From JAPPOI01 sp028818055 (GTDB lineage Bacteria; Pseudomonadota; Alphaproteobacteria; Rhodobacterales; Rhodobacteraceae), in NCBI GenBank assembly GCA_965267405.1, contig OZ253954.1, positions 2,170,001 to 2,234,000 on the forward strand: 64,000 nucleotides of DNA, in the 5' to 3' direction. The translations under genes were made by a program, and so were the position numbers. This document shows, in pieces, positions 43,345 through 52,185 of this stretch (position 1 is the stretch's first letter; each line of letters starts with the position of its first letter). The notes under the pieces are model-generated. The model was not told the origin of the DNA. It saw nothing but the letters and a program-made list of their open reading frames with translations, and ran no database searches.

Positions 43345-44366
43345 TGAACAAGGCGAGTGTGACATCGTTGGACGTGGCCAAACGAGCTGGTGTAAGCCAG
43401 TCGGCCGTCAGTCGCGTGTTCACGCCTGGGGCATCCGCAAGCGCAGCCACCGTTGAAAAGGTTCGCGAAGCTGCGCGTGAGCTGGGTTATCGGCCCAACC
43501 CGATTGCCCGAGCCATGATAACCGGCAAAAGTCGGATCATTGGTCTTGTGCTGGCCTATCTTGACAACCAGTTCTATCCGATTGCACTCCAGCGACTTTC
43601 CACTGTTCTACAAGAGCGCGGCTATCATGTACTTGTTTTCATGGTACAAAATACGTCCGACAGCGTTGACGAGATTGTCCAGGATCTTCTGGATTATCGT
43701 GTCGATGGAATCGTTGCGGCAAGCGTGGCGTTCCGCGGAGAACTGGTCGACCGATGCGCAGATTCCGGTATTCCAGTGGTCCTTTTCAACCGTGGTCAGG
43801 ACGGCGGTGGGGTTTCAACCGTCACTTCAGCCAACGTAGCAGGAGGTGCCCGGGTGGCAGAGTTTCTGGTTGGCGCTGGGCACGAACGGATCGCTCACAT
43901 CGCGGGCTGGCAGGGTTCTTCGACCGGCCGTGACCGAAAGCGCGGCTTTATCGACGGCTTAGCCCAGCTGGAGCGCAGTGCTGTGGCGGTCGTTGATGGG
44001 ATGTACGATCAAGAAGTTGCAAGCGCCGCAACGCTTGAGCTTTTCAACAATGGGCCTCGACCGGATGCGATTTTCGTCGGCAACGATCACATGGCATTCG
44101 CAGTCATGGACGCGCTGCGCGGAAAACTGGGCCTTTCTGTGCCTGATGATGTTTCGGTTGTTGGCTACGATGATGTTCCGCTTGCAAGTTGGGATGCCTA
44201 CGATCTGACAACGGTTCGTCAGCCGGTAAATCAGATGGTCGACGCGACTGTTGAAACTCTTCTCGCAGAGATCGACAGCCACGATCGTCCCGAGCAAAAA
44301 ATCGAAATACACGGCCCGTTGATTGTTCGCGGTTCAGCCCGCGTGCCCGAGGGATGGCCTCAATGA
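43344..44366 (+). CDS. LacI-family transcriptional regulator
   Basis: A 340-residue repressor-type protein. The DNA-binding head is VTSLDVAKRAGVSQSAVSRV (about 5-24), followed by the hinge helix NPIARAMITGKS and a sugar-binding periplasmic-protein-like domain (from GLVLAYLDNQFYP). It lies inside the operon and very likely binds O1, O2 and the site at 41215. The ligand is expected to be the pathway sugar or an intermediate. The stop overlaps the next gene by ATGA. Confidence 0.92.
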   Translation: MNKASVTSLDVAKRAGVSQSAVSRVFTPGASASAATVEKVREAARELGYRPNPIARAMITGKSRIIGLVLAYLDNQFYPIALQRLSTVLQERGYHVLVFMVQNTSDSVDEIVQDLLDYRVDGIVAASVAFRGELVDRCADSGIPVVLFNRGQDGGGVSTVTSANVAGGARVAEFLVGAGHERIAHIAGWQGSSTGRDRKRGFIDGLAQLERSAVAVVDGMYDQEVASAATLELFNNGPRPDAIFVGNDHMAFAVMDALRGKLGLSVPDDVSVVGYDDVPLASWDAYDLTTVRQPVNQMVDATVETLLAEIDSHDRPEQKIEIHGPLIVRGSARVPEGWPQ

Positions 44367-45325
44367 CCTATGCTCAGCAATGGGAAGACTTCCCGGACTA
44401 TATCATTGGAATTACAAAGGAAATTTGGGAGGGGCGTGGTGTCGATACGCTCAATCATTATTATGCTTCAGACATTCCAGTGCGTACTCCAATGGGAATT
44501 CAGATCGGCAATCAGGAAGTCATTGCCTCGACTTGGGCGACTCTGAATGAGTTTCCGGACCGGGAGCTTTTGGCCGAAGATGTGATTTGGTCCAATCATC
44601 CCGATCACGGCCATCTTTCGTCGCATCGGATCATATCGACGGCGACCCACACAAACGATGGCCAATTTGGCCCGGCAACTGGCCGGAAGTTCGTCGCCCG
44701 AGTTATCGCTGACTGTGCAGCCGATGGCCCGACGATTTATGATGAATGGCTTGTTCGGGACTACGGTGGAATTGTGCGCCAGCTCGGCATGGAGCCGCGA
44801 GACTTTGCCTCGCATTTGATTTCCAAGGAAGGCGGCAAGAGCAGTGCTGCACCGGTGTTCTCCCCCGAAATCGATGTTCCCCACCGGTACAAAGGCCGCG
44901 GCAATGACAATCACTGGGGCAGCCGTTACGCGGATCTTTTGCGTCAGATCATGGATCGGTCTGAGACAGTTTTTGAAGACAGCTACGATCGAGCGGCGGT
45001 TGGAGAATACGCCGGTGCGATGACACGCATAGGACGTATCGAGATGGCAAAGTTCTGGACAGGATTGCGTGCCGCCTTTCCAGATGCAGAGTTCAAAATT
45101 CATCATCAGATTGGGATGGATGCCGACATGTTGTCGCCACGCGCTTCTGTGCGTTGGTCTTTGGACGGAGCTCATTCAGGTCCTGGCATGTTTGGCGACC
45201 CAACGGGGGCCAACGTCCATGTGATGGGAATGTCCCACGCAGAGTTTGGGCCGTGGGGTCTGCGACGTGAGTTCGCTTTGTTTGATGAAATTGCCGTTTG
45301 GAAACAGATACTTATGGCTTCTTGA
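44363..45325 (+). CDS. Double SnoaL-like domain protein, D
   Basis: A 320-residue protein with two SnoaL-like domains, about 5-150 and 180-315. Domain 1 has IQIGNQEVIASTW and LLAEDVIWSNHPDHG; domain 2 has YDRAAVGEYAGAMTRIGR and FWTGLRAAFPDAEFKIHH. It lacks the HEDxxW-G motif of A-C, so it forms a different branch. The ATG at 44363 overlaps the LacI stop (ATGA) and has GAGGG 9 bases upstream; an ATG three codons earlier is too close to that site. Confidence 0.77.
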   Translation: MTYAQQWEDFPDYIIGITKEIWEGRGVDTLNHYYASDIPVRTPMGIQIGNQEVIASTWATLNEFPDRELLAEDVIWSNHPDHGHLSSHRIISTATHTNDGQFGPATGRKFVARVIADCAADGPTIYDEWLVRDYGGIVRQLGMEPRDFASHLISKEGGKSSAAPVFSPEIDVPHRYKGRGNDNHWGSRYADLLRQIMDRSETVFEDSYDRAAVGEYAGAMTRIGRIEMAKFWTGLRAAFPDAEFKIHHQIGMDADMLSPRASVRWSLDGAHSGPGMFGDPTGANVHVMGMSHAEFGPWGLRREFALFDEIAVWKQILMAS

Positions 45326-45350
45326 AGCTTGAGTCTAGGAGTGGAGTGGA

Positions 45351-46304
45351 ATGAGTTTGAAAACAGTTCGTTACGGAGAGCTTGTACCCTGCAAGACCGC
45401 CTTCATAGACGCGCATACGCCGGGTTCTGACCGCAAGGAAAACTTCACCATCATCGGTGGGGGTGTTTCAGAAAGTCCGGACCAGCACGTTCACATCACC
45501 GACGCCATCGGCTTCAATATCGGTGCTGCGGGGCAACCTCCAAAATGCCGCAACTCCTTGCACTCGCACCGCACGGCCGAGGTTTTCTTCGTTCTGAAAG
45601 GGCGCTGGAGGTTTTTCTGGGGCCGCTGGGGCACTGCGGGTGAAGTCGTCTTGGAAGAAGGCGATATTTTCAACATTCCAACCGGTATTTTCCGCGGTTT
45701 TGAAAACGTTGGAACTGACTATGGAATGATCATGGCCATCCTCGGCGGCGATGATGCCGGCGGTGGCGTGATTTGGGCACCGCAGGTTATCGAAGACGCA
45801 ACTGACCACGGTCTCATTCTTTCGGAACAAGGTAAGCTATACGACAGCAAAAAAGGTGAAGGATTGCCGGAAGGCGTGAATCCGATGCCGCTACTGTCAG
45901 ATGACGAACTGAAAGACTTTCCGGAACCAACACCGCTTGAAGTTGTCGGTGGGTATGTACGGCGATATCACGATATGATGGCACTGTCCGGTTCGGGCGA
46001 CCCAGTGAAAGTGATCGGTGAAACCGGCATCATCAGAGATAAACCGGGCTTCGAGGTCGAATTTGTTTCTGCCAACTGTGCATCTGACGCGAGCCAGACA
46101 TTTGCAACAGCCGTGGTCCTGATGCCGGTCAAAGGGCATTGGAAAGTTTCCACCGATGATGGCGATGAGATTTTGGCACCAGGCGACACAATGTTGGTGC
46201 CCGCCAACACTAGCCACAGCGTCATTCCTTCAATGTCCGGTGAAGCAGCTTTGTACAGAGTGGTCGGAACGAATGATCCCGCCGGTCTGACCTGGACTGG
46301 ATAA
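45351..46304 (+). CDS. Double-cupin domain protein
   Basis: A 317-residue bicupin. The first cupin (about 60-140) has HSHRTAEVFFVLKGRWRFFWG, where the two His and the Glu can bind a metal; the second (about 235-300) has GHWKVSTDDGDEILAPGDTMLVPANTSHSV. Such proteins include dioxygenases, isomerases and decarboxylases. A GGAGTGGA site abuts the ATG. It is 25 bases after SnoaL protein D and 23 before the MetE-like gene, so it could belong to either pathway. Confidence 0.8.
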   Translation: MSLKTVRYGELVPCKTAFIDAHTPGSDRKENFTIIGGGVSESPDQHVHITDAIGFNIGAAGQPPKCRNSLHSHRTAEVFFVLKGRWRFFWGRWGTAGEVVLEEGDIFNIPTGIFRGFENVGTDYGMIMAILGGDDAGGGVIWAPQVIEDATDHGLILSEQGKLYDSKKGEGLPEGVNPMPLLSDDELKDFPEPTPLEVVGGYVRRYHDMMALSGSGDPVKVIGETGIIRDKPGFEVEFVSANCASDASQTFATAVVLMPVKGHWKVSTDDGDEILAPGDTMLVPANTSHSVIPSMSGEAALYRVVGTNDPAGLTWTG

Positions 46305-46327
46305 TCAAGACAAAGGAGCCTGCGATA

Positions 46328-47449
46328 ATGGCAATCCAAACAACCCACGTGGGCAGTTTGCCGCGAACTCAGGAAGTCGTTGATTGCATCTTTGCACGGG
46401 AACGCAATGAACCGTACGACCAGGCGGAATTTGATGCGGTTATGACCGATCACGTCGCGATGCTGGCTGAAAAGCAAAAAGAGGCGGGCATTGACATCAT
46501 TAGCGACGGAGAAACGTCCAAGATCAGCTACGCGACCTATGTAAAGGATCGCTACACTGGCTTTGACGGGGATAGCCCTCGAAACGCACCAGCGGACCTG
46601 AAGCTGTTTCCAAGTTTTTTAGAGCGTCTTGCTAACGATGGCGGAACACCGAAATACGCGCGTCCAATGTGCGTGGGAGAGGTGAAATCAAAAGGACAGG
46701 GTGAGCTTGAAAAAGACATTGCGAATCTGAAATCCGCAATGGCAGCAAATGGCTTGGAGCGTGGCTTCATGAACGCCGCCAGCCCCGGCGTTATTTCATT
46801 GTTTTTACAGAATGATTTCTATCCAAATCGGGAAGCTTACCTAGCAGCGCTCGCCGACGCGATGAAGGAAGAGTACGAGACAATCGTGGGTTCTGGATTG
46901 GACCTTCAATTGGATTGTCCTGATTTGGCTTTAAGTCGGCACATGTTGTTCACCGACCTAAGCGACGACGAATTCATCAAGGTCGCTAACATGCACATTG
47001 AGGCGCTGAACCATGCGCTGTCGGATGTGCCAGCCGATCGCGTTCGTGTTCACATTTGCTGGGGGAACTATGAGGGACCCCATGTCTGCGACATAGACAT
47101 GGCAAAGATGTTCGATACATTGATGTCTGCAAAAGCGCGGTATGTCCTGTTCGAAACATCCAACCCGCGTCACGGTCACGAATGGACCGTTTTCCGCGAC
47201 AGAAAAGCGGACATTCCGGATGACAAGGTTCTGGTTCCGGGGGTTGTCGATACGACAACTAACTTTGTGGAGCACCCGGACCTCGTCGCGCAACGCATTG
47301 AACGGTTCGTCGATATCGTAGGTGGTGAACGTGTGATCGCGGGGTCTGATTGTGGCTTTGGAACATTCGCGGGCTTTGGTGCCGTAGACCCTTCGATCGC
47401 TTGGGCCAAGCTCGCAACCTTGTCCGAAGGCGCCAGGCGCATTGGATGA
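46328..47449 (+). CDS. Short MetE-like methyltransferase (methionine synthase II family)
   Basis: A 373-residue single-barrel protein matching the C-terminal catalytic half of cobalamin-independent methionine synthase. Zinc ligands are H242 and C244 (VHICWG), E276 (FETSNP) and C342 (SDCGFGT). It lacks the N-terminal folate-side half of MetE, so it probably uses another methyl donor or another thiol. AAGGAG lies 11 bases upstream. It overlaps an alpha/beta hydrolase gene by ATGA. Confidence 0.87.
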   Translation: MAIQTTHVGSLPRTQEVVDCIFARERNEPYDQAEFDAVMTDHVAMLAEKQKEAGIDIISDGETSKISYATYVKDRYTGFDGDSPRNAPADLKLFPSFLERLANDGGTPKYARPMCVGEVKSKGQGELEKDIANLKSAMAANGLERGFMNAASPGVISLFLQNDFYPNREAYLAALADAMKEEYETIVGSGLDLQLDCPDLALSRHMLFTDLSDDEFIKVANMHIEALNHALSDVPADRVRVHICWGNYEGPHVCDIDMAKMFDTLMSAKARYVLFETSNPRHGHEWTVFRDRKADIPDDKVLVPGVVDTTTNFVEHPDLVAQRIERFVDIVGGERVIAGSDCGFGTFAGFGAVDPSIAWAKLATLSEGARRIG

Positions 47450-48135
47450 CACCTCTGGTTCTTATTCCGGGATTCATGTGTGATGACCGGTTATTTGGCC
47501 CTCAAATTGCAGAGTTAAAACGAGACCGCGAAGTTTTCCCGGTAATACCAGTGGAGCCGTCGATCAAAGACATGGCGACCGCAATTCTCGATGAGATAAA
47601 CGGGACATTCTGCGTTGCTGGATTATCGATGGGTGGCATCGTGGCGCTTGAGATCCTTCGTCAGGCACCAGATCGTATTGAGCGCTTGGCGTTAATGGAC
47701 ACAACGCCGTTGGCCGACGCTCCAGAGAACTACGACATTCGTACAAGGCAAATCTCCGACGTGTGGGAGGGACGACTAACGGACGTCATGCGCGAAGAGT
47801 TGAAACCAGCATACCTTGTGGATGGACCGCACAAGTCTGAACTACTCGATCTGTGCGCGGATATGGCCCATGCTTTGGGACCCTATGTTTTTGAGGCGCA
47901 GGCTATCGCATTGCGGGATCGCGACGATCTAACGCCTTTTCTGGAAATGGCACCGGAACACACAATGTTACTGTACGGTGCGGAGGATCGGCTTTGCCCG
48001 CCTGATCGCCACATCATGATGCACAAGGCGATACCAAATTCGCAGTTGGTCGAAATCGAAGGCGCTGGCCATCTCCCGACGCTGGAAAAACCCTTTGAGA
48101 CCACTTCTGCATTAACGTCCTGGCTAGCGAACTAG
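47446..48135 (+). CDS. Alpha/beta hydrolase
   Basis: A 229-residue hydrolase. The nucleophile elbow is GLSMGG with S61; the acid is D181 (GAEDRLCPP) and the His H209 (GAGHLPTLEKP), so the triad is complete. The start MTPLVLIPGFMCDD is set by the ATGA overlap; a longer frame start inside the MetE-like gene is rejected. It may open an ester, lactone or thioester in the pathway. A 109-base gap with a palindrome follows. Confidence 0.87.
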   Translation: MTPLVLIPGFMCDDRLFGPQIAELKRDREVFPVIPVEPSIKDMATAILDEINGTFCVAGLSMGGIVALEILRQAPDRIERLALMDTTPLADAPENYDIRTRQISDVWEGRLTDVMREELKPAYLVDGPHKSELLDLCADMAHALGPYVFEAQAIALRDRDDLTPFLEMAPEHTMLLYGAEDRLCPPDRHIMMHKAIPNSQLVEIEGAGHLPTLEKPFETTSALTSWLAN

Positions 48136-48175
48136 TCGTCAACGGACACGGTTCGCGTCGCTTTTTGGCGAGTAA

Positions 48176-48191
48176 TGGACATAAATGTCCA
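48176..48191. promoter_or_regulatory. Putative TetR-type operator
   Basis: TGGACAT-AA-ATGTCCA is a perfect inverted repeat with 7-bp arms, 54 bases before the third FAD/GcvT gene and in the only sizeable gap before it. The operon it would control encodes a TetR-family regulator at 52186. Confidence 0.6.
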
Positions 48192-48244
48192 GAACTCTAA
48201 CGGCAGCCATTTGGAGCATCGCCGGCCAATAGGGAGATCAGAGC

Positions 48245-50650
48245 ATGAAGTCACATTATCGCGTCGTGGTAATCGGAGGAGGTGTCGTTGGCTCTTCGGT
48301 GCTATACCATCTGGCGAAATTCGGGTGGACTGACGTTGTTATGCTCGAGCGTCGTCGGTTGGCCTCGGGTTCTAGTTGGCATGCTGCAGGTGGAATTCAC
48401 GCGCTGAATGCCGACCCGAATATGGCAGCTCTCCAAGCATATACGATCGATCTTCTAAGCGAGATCGAAAAGGAAAGTGGCCAGAACATCGGTTTGCACA
48501 TGACCGGGGGGCTTACCTTGGCTGGTACGCCTGAACGTTGGGAATGGCTTCAGGCAAACTATCGTATCTTCCAATCCATCGGCATTGATGACTGCGAGTT
48601 GATGTCACCAGAAGAGGCTCAAAGACGGTGCCCGATCATGTCGACCGAAGGTGTGCTTGGCGCGATGTGGGCCGATCGCGAGGGATATATTGATACAACT
48701 GGCACCGTTCAGGCCTATGCTACTGCCGCAAAGAAGCGTGGCGCCGAGTACTACGAGGAAACCAAGGTTGATGCGTTGGTCCAGACCAAAGATGGCTGGA
48801 TCGTCAAAACCGATAAAGGCGACATAACCTGTGAGCATGTGGTGAACGCAGGCGGTCTTTGGGCAAAACAAGTTGGCCGTATGGCGGGCATTGAGCTACC
48901 GGTTTCGCCCCTGAAACACCACTACCTCATCACCGACACGATTCCAGAGGTCGAGGCAGCAGATTTTGAGATGCCGATGACGGTCGATCTCGAAGGCTTT
49001 ACGTATATGCGGCAAGACCAGAACGGTGTGCTTGTCGGTATCTACGAGATTGAACACGAGCACTGGGCGATGGACGGTGCGCCGTGGAATTATGGTGAGG
49101 AGCTTTTCCAGGAACAACTGGATCGCATTGAGAACGAGCTTATGCTTGGGTTCTCTCGGTACCCGGCTATTGAAGACGTTGGTATCAAGACCTGGGTGAA
49201 CGGCGCCTTCACGTTCTCTCCCGATGGCAACCCACTGGTTGGACCTGTGGACGGCAAGCCGGGTTACTGGTGTGCTTGCGCAGTCATGGCCGGGTTCTTG
49301 CAGGGCGGAGGCGTGGGAAAGACGCTGGCCGAATGGATGATCCATGGAGAGCCCGAGGCCGACGCCTGGTCTATGGATGTAGCTCGCTACGGCAAGTTCG
49401 CCGAAAACAGACAGTACATTAAAGAAACGACTGGCCAGTTTTATTCGCGGCGTTTCGTTATGTCGTATCCGAATGAACAGCTTCCAGCCGGACGACCACT
49501 CAAAATGGCACCCGCTCATGACGCTATGACCGAAGCTGGTTGCCGCTGGGGCGTGAGCTGGGATTTGGAAACACCTCTCTACTTTGCGCCTTCCGATGAT
49601 TTTGAGGAGAATCTGACGCTAAAGCGTTCCAACGCCCACGACATTGTCGCCGCGGAATGTAAAAACGCACGCGAAAATGTCGGTATGGTCGATATCACCG
49701 GGTTCTCGCGCTACGAAGTAACCGGTCCAAACGCCGAAGCTTGGCTGAACAAGCTTCTGGCAACCAAACTTCCGTCGCCTGGTCGCGCGAGACTCGCCGT
49801 CATGCTGTCACCTGAAGGGCGTTTGAAAGGTGACCTCACCCTTTTGAATTGGGGTGACGGAACGTGGTGGATCATGGGGTCCTATTATTTACGTGCGTGG
49901 CACATGCGCTGGTTTAATGACCACCTGGAAGACGGTGTTTCTATCCGTGACCTAGGGGAAGAAATCTGTGGTTTCGGGCTGACCGGCCCCAACAGTCGAA
50001 AGGTACTTCAGAAGCTTGTTAACGAGGACATTTCATTCCCGTTCATGGGATGTGCCAAGATGGATGTCGGATTGGTCAACGCCCGTGTCGCCAGAATGTC
50101 AGTGGCCGGCGAACTTGGCTTTGAGATCAACTGTCGTATGGGCGATCACGTCAAGCTTCGGCGCATCTTGCTTGAGGCTGGTGCAGAGTTTGGACTGCAA
50201 GAATACGGTTTCAATGCCATGCTTTCGATGCGGCTTGAGAAATCGTTCGGCATTTGGTCGGCAGAGTTCACACAGGACCGAACACCAGGAATGACCGGCA
50301 TGGATCGCTGGATTGCGTGGGGTAAAGGTGACTTTGTCGGCCGGGAGGCGGCCTTGGCAGAGCGCGATGGCAACGGACCATCGAGCAGACTTGTGACACT
50401 TGAGATTGACGCGGACGATGCAGACGCCAGTGGCTACGAACCAGTTTGGTCGGGTGACAAGCTGGTCGGATTTGTGACGTCCGGAGGTTATGGCCATACG
50501 ACGCAGAAGTCATTGGCAATGGCACTGGTCGACACCGGCCATACTGACGAAGGAACCGAGTTAAAGGTCCATGTTGTTGGCAAGGAGCGTGCTGCAAAAG
50601 TTATTGCTGCGTCACCTTATGATCCGTCTGGTCAGGCCATGCGGGGATGA
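48245..50650 (+). CDS. FAD-dependent demethylase-like protein fused to GcvT domain (copy 3)
   Basis: An 801-residue third paralogue of the genes at 17247 and 21030. The flavin motif GGGVVGSSVLYHLAK is at 11-25 and SSWHAAGG at 43-50, with H46 as the candidate covalent FAD ligand. The C-terminal half is the GcvT-like folate-binding region (ELGFEINCR, MRLEKSFGIWSAEF). It overlaps the MttB-like gene by ATGA, tying flavin-dependent demethylation to a methyltransferase. The substrate is probably an N-methylated amine; it is not identified. Confidence 0.88.
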   Translation: MKSHYRVVVIGGGVVGSSVLYHLAKFGWTDVVMLERRRLASGSSWHAAGGIHALNADPNMAALQAYTIDLLSEIEKESGQNIGLHMTGGLTLAGTPERWEWLQANYRIFQSIGIDDCELMSPEEAQRRCPIMSTEGVLGAMWADREGYIDTTGTVQAYATAAKKRGAEYYEETKVDALVQTKDGWIVKTDKGDITCEHVVNAGGLWAKQVGRMAGIELPVSPLKHHYLITDTIPEVEAADFEMPMTVDLEGFTYMRQDQNGVLVGIYEIEHEHWAMDGAPWNYGEELFQEQLDRIENELMLGFSRYPAIEDVGIKTWVNGAFTFSPDGNPLVGPVDGKPGYWCACAVMAGFLQGGGVGKTLAEWMIHGEPEADAWSMDVARYGKFAENRQYIKETTGQFYSRRFVMSYPNEQLPAGRPLKMAPAHDAMTEAGCRWGVSWDLETPLYFAPSDDFEENLTLKRSNAHDIVAAECKNARENVGMVDITGFSRYEVTGPNAEAWLNKLLATKLPSPGRARLAVMLSPEGRLKGDLTLLNWGDGTWWIMGSYYLRAWHMRWFNDHLEDGVSIRDLGEEICGFGLTGPNSRKVLQKLVNEDISFPFMGCAKMDVGLVNARVARMSVAGELGFEINCRMGDHVKLRRILLEAGAEFGLQEYGFNAMLSMRLEKSFGIWSAEFTQDRTPGMTGMDRWIAWGKGDFVGREAALAERDGNGPSSRLVTLEIDADDADASGYEPVWSGDKLVGFVTSGGYGHTTQKSLAMALVDTGHTDEGTELKVHVVGKERAAKVIAASPYDPSGQAMRG

Positions 50651-52182
50651 CGGAAGAGCGTGGACGCCGCAGCAATCGTAGAAGAGGATCGTCCTCTTCA
50701 ACGCCAAAGCGCGTCGTGAACTACCGAAATCTGCGGAACCCATTTCCGCCGATGAAGGTGTTTTCAGATGATCGCATCGAAGCGATTCACGAGGCCGCAT
50801 TGACGGTGCTTGAAGACCTTGGCATCAGGGTTCTCTTGCCGGAAGCAAAGGACATCTTCGTGTCGGGCGGCGGCGTCCAAAAGCCGAATGACATGATCCA
50901 CATTGGACGTGAGATGGTCGAAGCGGCGCTGGCTTCCGCACCGCGTTCGATCCTTGCGAAAGGCGCAGTTTCGGATCGGGATGTTTTGCTTGAGCCCGGT
51001 TCAATGGTTTTCCAGCCAGGGGCGGGGGCGCCACACGCGACCGACTTGGTTAGAGGGCGTCGCCCGGGAACTGCCAGCGACTTTGATGATCTTGTGAGTT
51101 TAACGCAGCATTTTGACGTACTGCAGATGGTGCCGCCGCTTATAGAGCCGCAGGATATAGAGACAAATGTTCGGCATTACTTCACGATGAAGTCGCAGCT
51201 GACATTGTCTGACAAGTTGCCGTTCATTTTCTCGCGGGGAACACCTCAAGTCGAAGAAAGTTTCGAGATGCTGCGCGACTTTCGCGGGCTTTCCGACGAT
51301 GAATTGCTGAGCAACGTTTATTCTTACACGATAATAAACACGAACTCGCCACGCCAGTTGGACATCCCGATGGCTCAGGGTTTGATCGATTTTGCCAAGG
51401 CCGGGCAAGTTTCCATCGTCACTCCGTTTACGCTCATGGGCGCAATGGCACCTATCACAGTCGCGGGCGCATTGACGTTGAGCCATGCCGAAGCTTTGGC
51501 GGCCATTACGCTCACCCAATTGGTGCGACCTGGGGCACCAGTTCTCTACGGCACTTTCACTTCCAATGTTGATATGAAGTCTGGAGCACCGGCGTTTGGC
51601 ACGCCTGAACACTTCAAGGCATCGTTGGCGGCAGGCCAACTCGCAAGGCTGATCGATTTGCCGTGGCGCTCCGCCTCGGGTTCTGCCGCAAACTTGGGAG
51701 ACGCTCAGGCAGCAAACGAAACACAGTTTGGACTTTGGGGATGCTTGTTGGCGGGTGCCACGGTGACGATCCACGCGGCCGGCTGGTTGGAGGGTGGATT
51801 GACCGTCAGTTACGAAAAACTGATTACAGATCTCGAAGTCCTACAGATGGTCGCAGAGCTTTGCGCGGAGACACCTGCAGAAACAGCGGAGATTGGATTG
51901 GATGCTCTGGAGGAAGTCCAACCCGGAGGCCATTTTTTCGCAGCCGCCCAAACGATGGCGCGATATCAGACTGAATTCTACGAACCATTGGTCGCGGACT
52001 GGTCGAACTTCGGCACTTGGACTGAGAATGGCGCACTCGACGCAACGACACGGGCGACCGGTATATGGCAACAAATACTGGCAGAAAGCGAAGGTCCCAA
52101 ATTTACAGTGGATCGGATCGAAGCGCTAGAAACATACATTAGAGATCGCACAGCCTCAGGTGGTGCTTTTCCGGTGAGCTAG
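50647..52182 (+). CDS. Trimethylamine methyltransferase (MttB) family protein, non-pyrrolysine type
   Basis: A 511-residue MttB-superfamily barrel. It reads through without an internal TAG, so it is not the pyrrolysine enzyme; it resembles the glycine-betaine or other quaternary-amine methyltransferases of this family. After an unusual basic, Ser-rich N-terminus (RRSNRRRGSSSS) come FQPGAGAPHATDLVRGRRPGT and FGTPEHFKASLAAGQLARLI. Such enzymes hand a methyl group to a corrinoid protein, but none is encoded nearby. It lies between a GcvT-fused flavoprotein and a TetR gene. Confidence 0.87.
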   Translation: MTEERGRRSNRRRGSSSSTPKRVVNYRNLRNPFPPMKVFSDDRIEAIHEAALTVLEDLGIRVLLPEAKDIFVSGGGVQKPNDMIHIGREMVEAALASAPRSILAKGAVSDRDVLLEPGSMVFQPGAGAPHATDLVRGRRPGTASDFDDLVSLTQHFDVLQMVPPLIEPQDIETNVRHYFTMKSQLTLSDKLPFIFSRGTPQVEESFEMLRDFRGLSDDELLSNVYSYTIINTNSPRQLDIPMAQGLIDFAKAGQVSIVTPFTLMGAMAPITVAGALTLSHAEALAAITLTQLVRPGAPVLYGTFTSNVDMKSGAPAFGTPEHFKASLAAGQLARLIDLPWRSASGSAANLGDAQAANETQFGLWGCLLAGATVTIHAAGWLEGGLTVSYEKLITDLEVLQMVAELCAETPAETAEIGLDALEEVQPGGHFFAAAQTMARYQTEFYEPLVADWSNFGTWTENGALDATTRATGIWQQILAESEGPKFTVDRIEALETYIRDRTASGGAFPVS

Positions 52183-52185
52183 ATC

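Noticed and set aside
50647..52182. Pyrrolysine-containing trimethylamine methyltransferase
   Set aside because: No in-frame TAG is present, so this belongs to the non-pyrrolysine branch of the MttB family.
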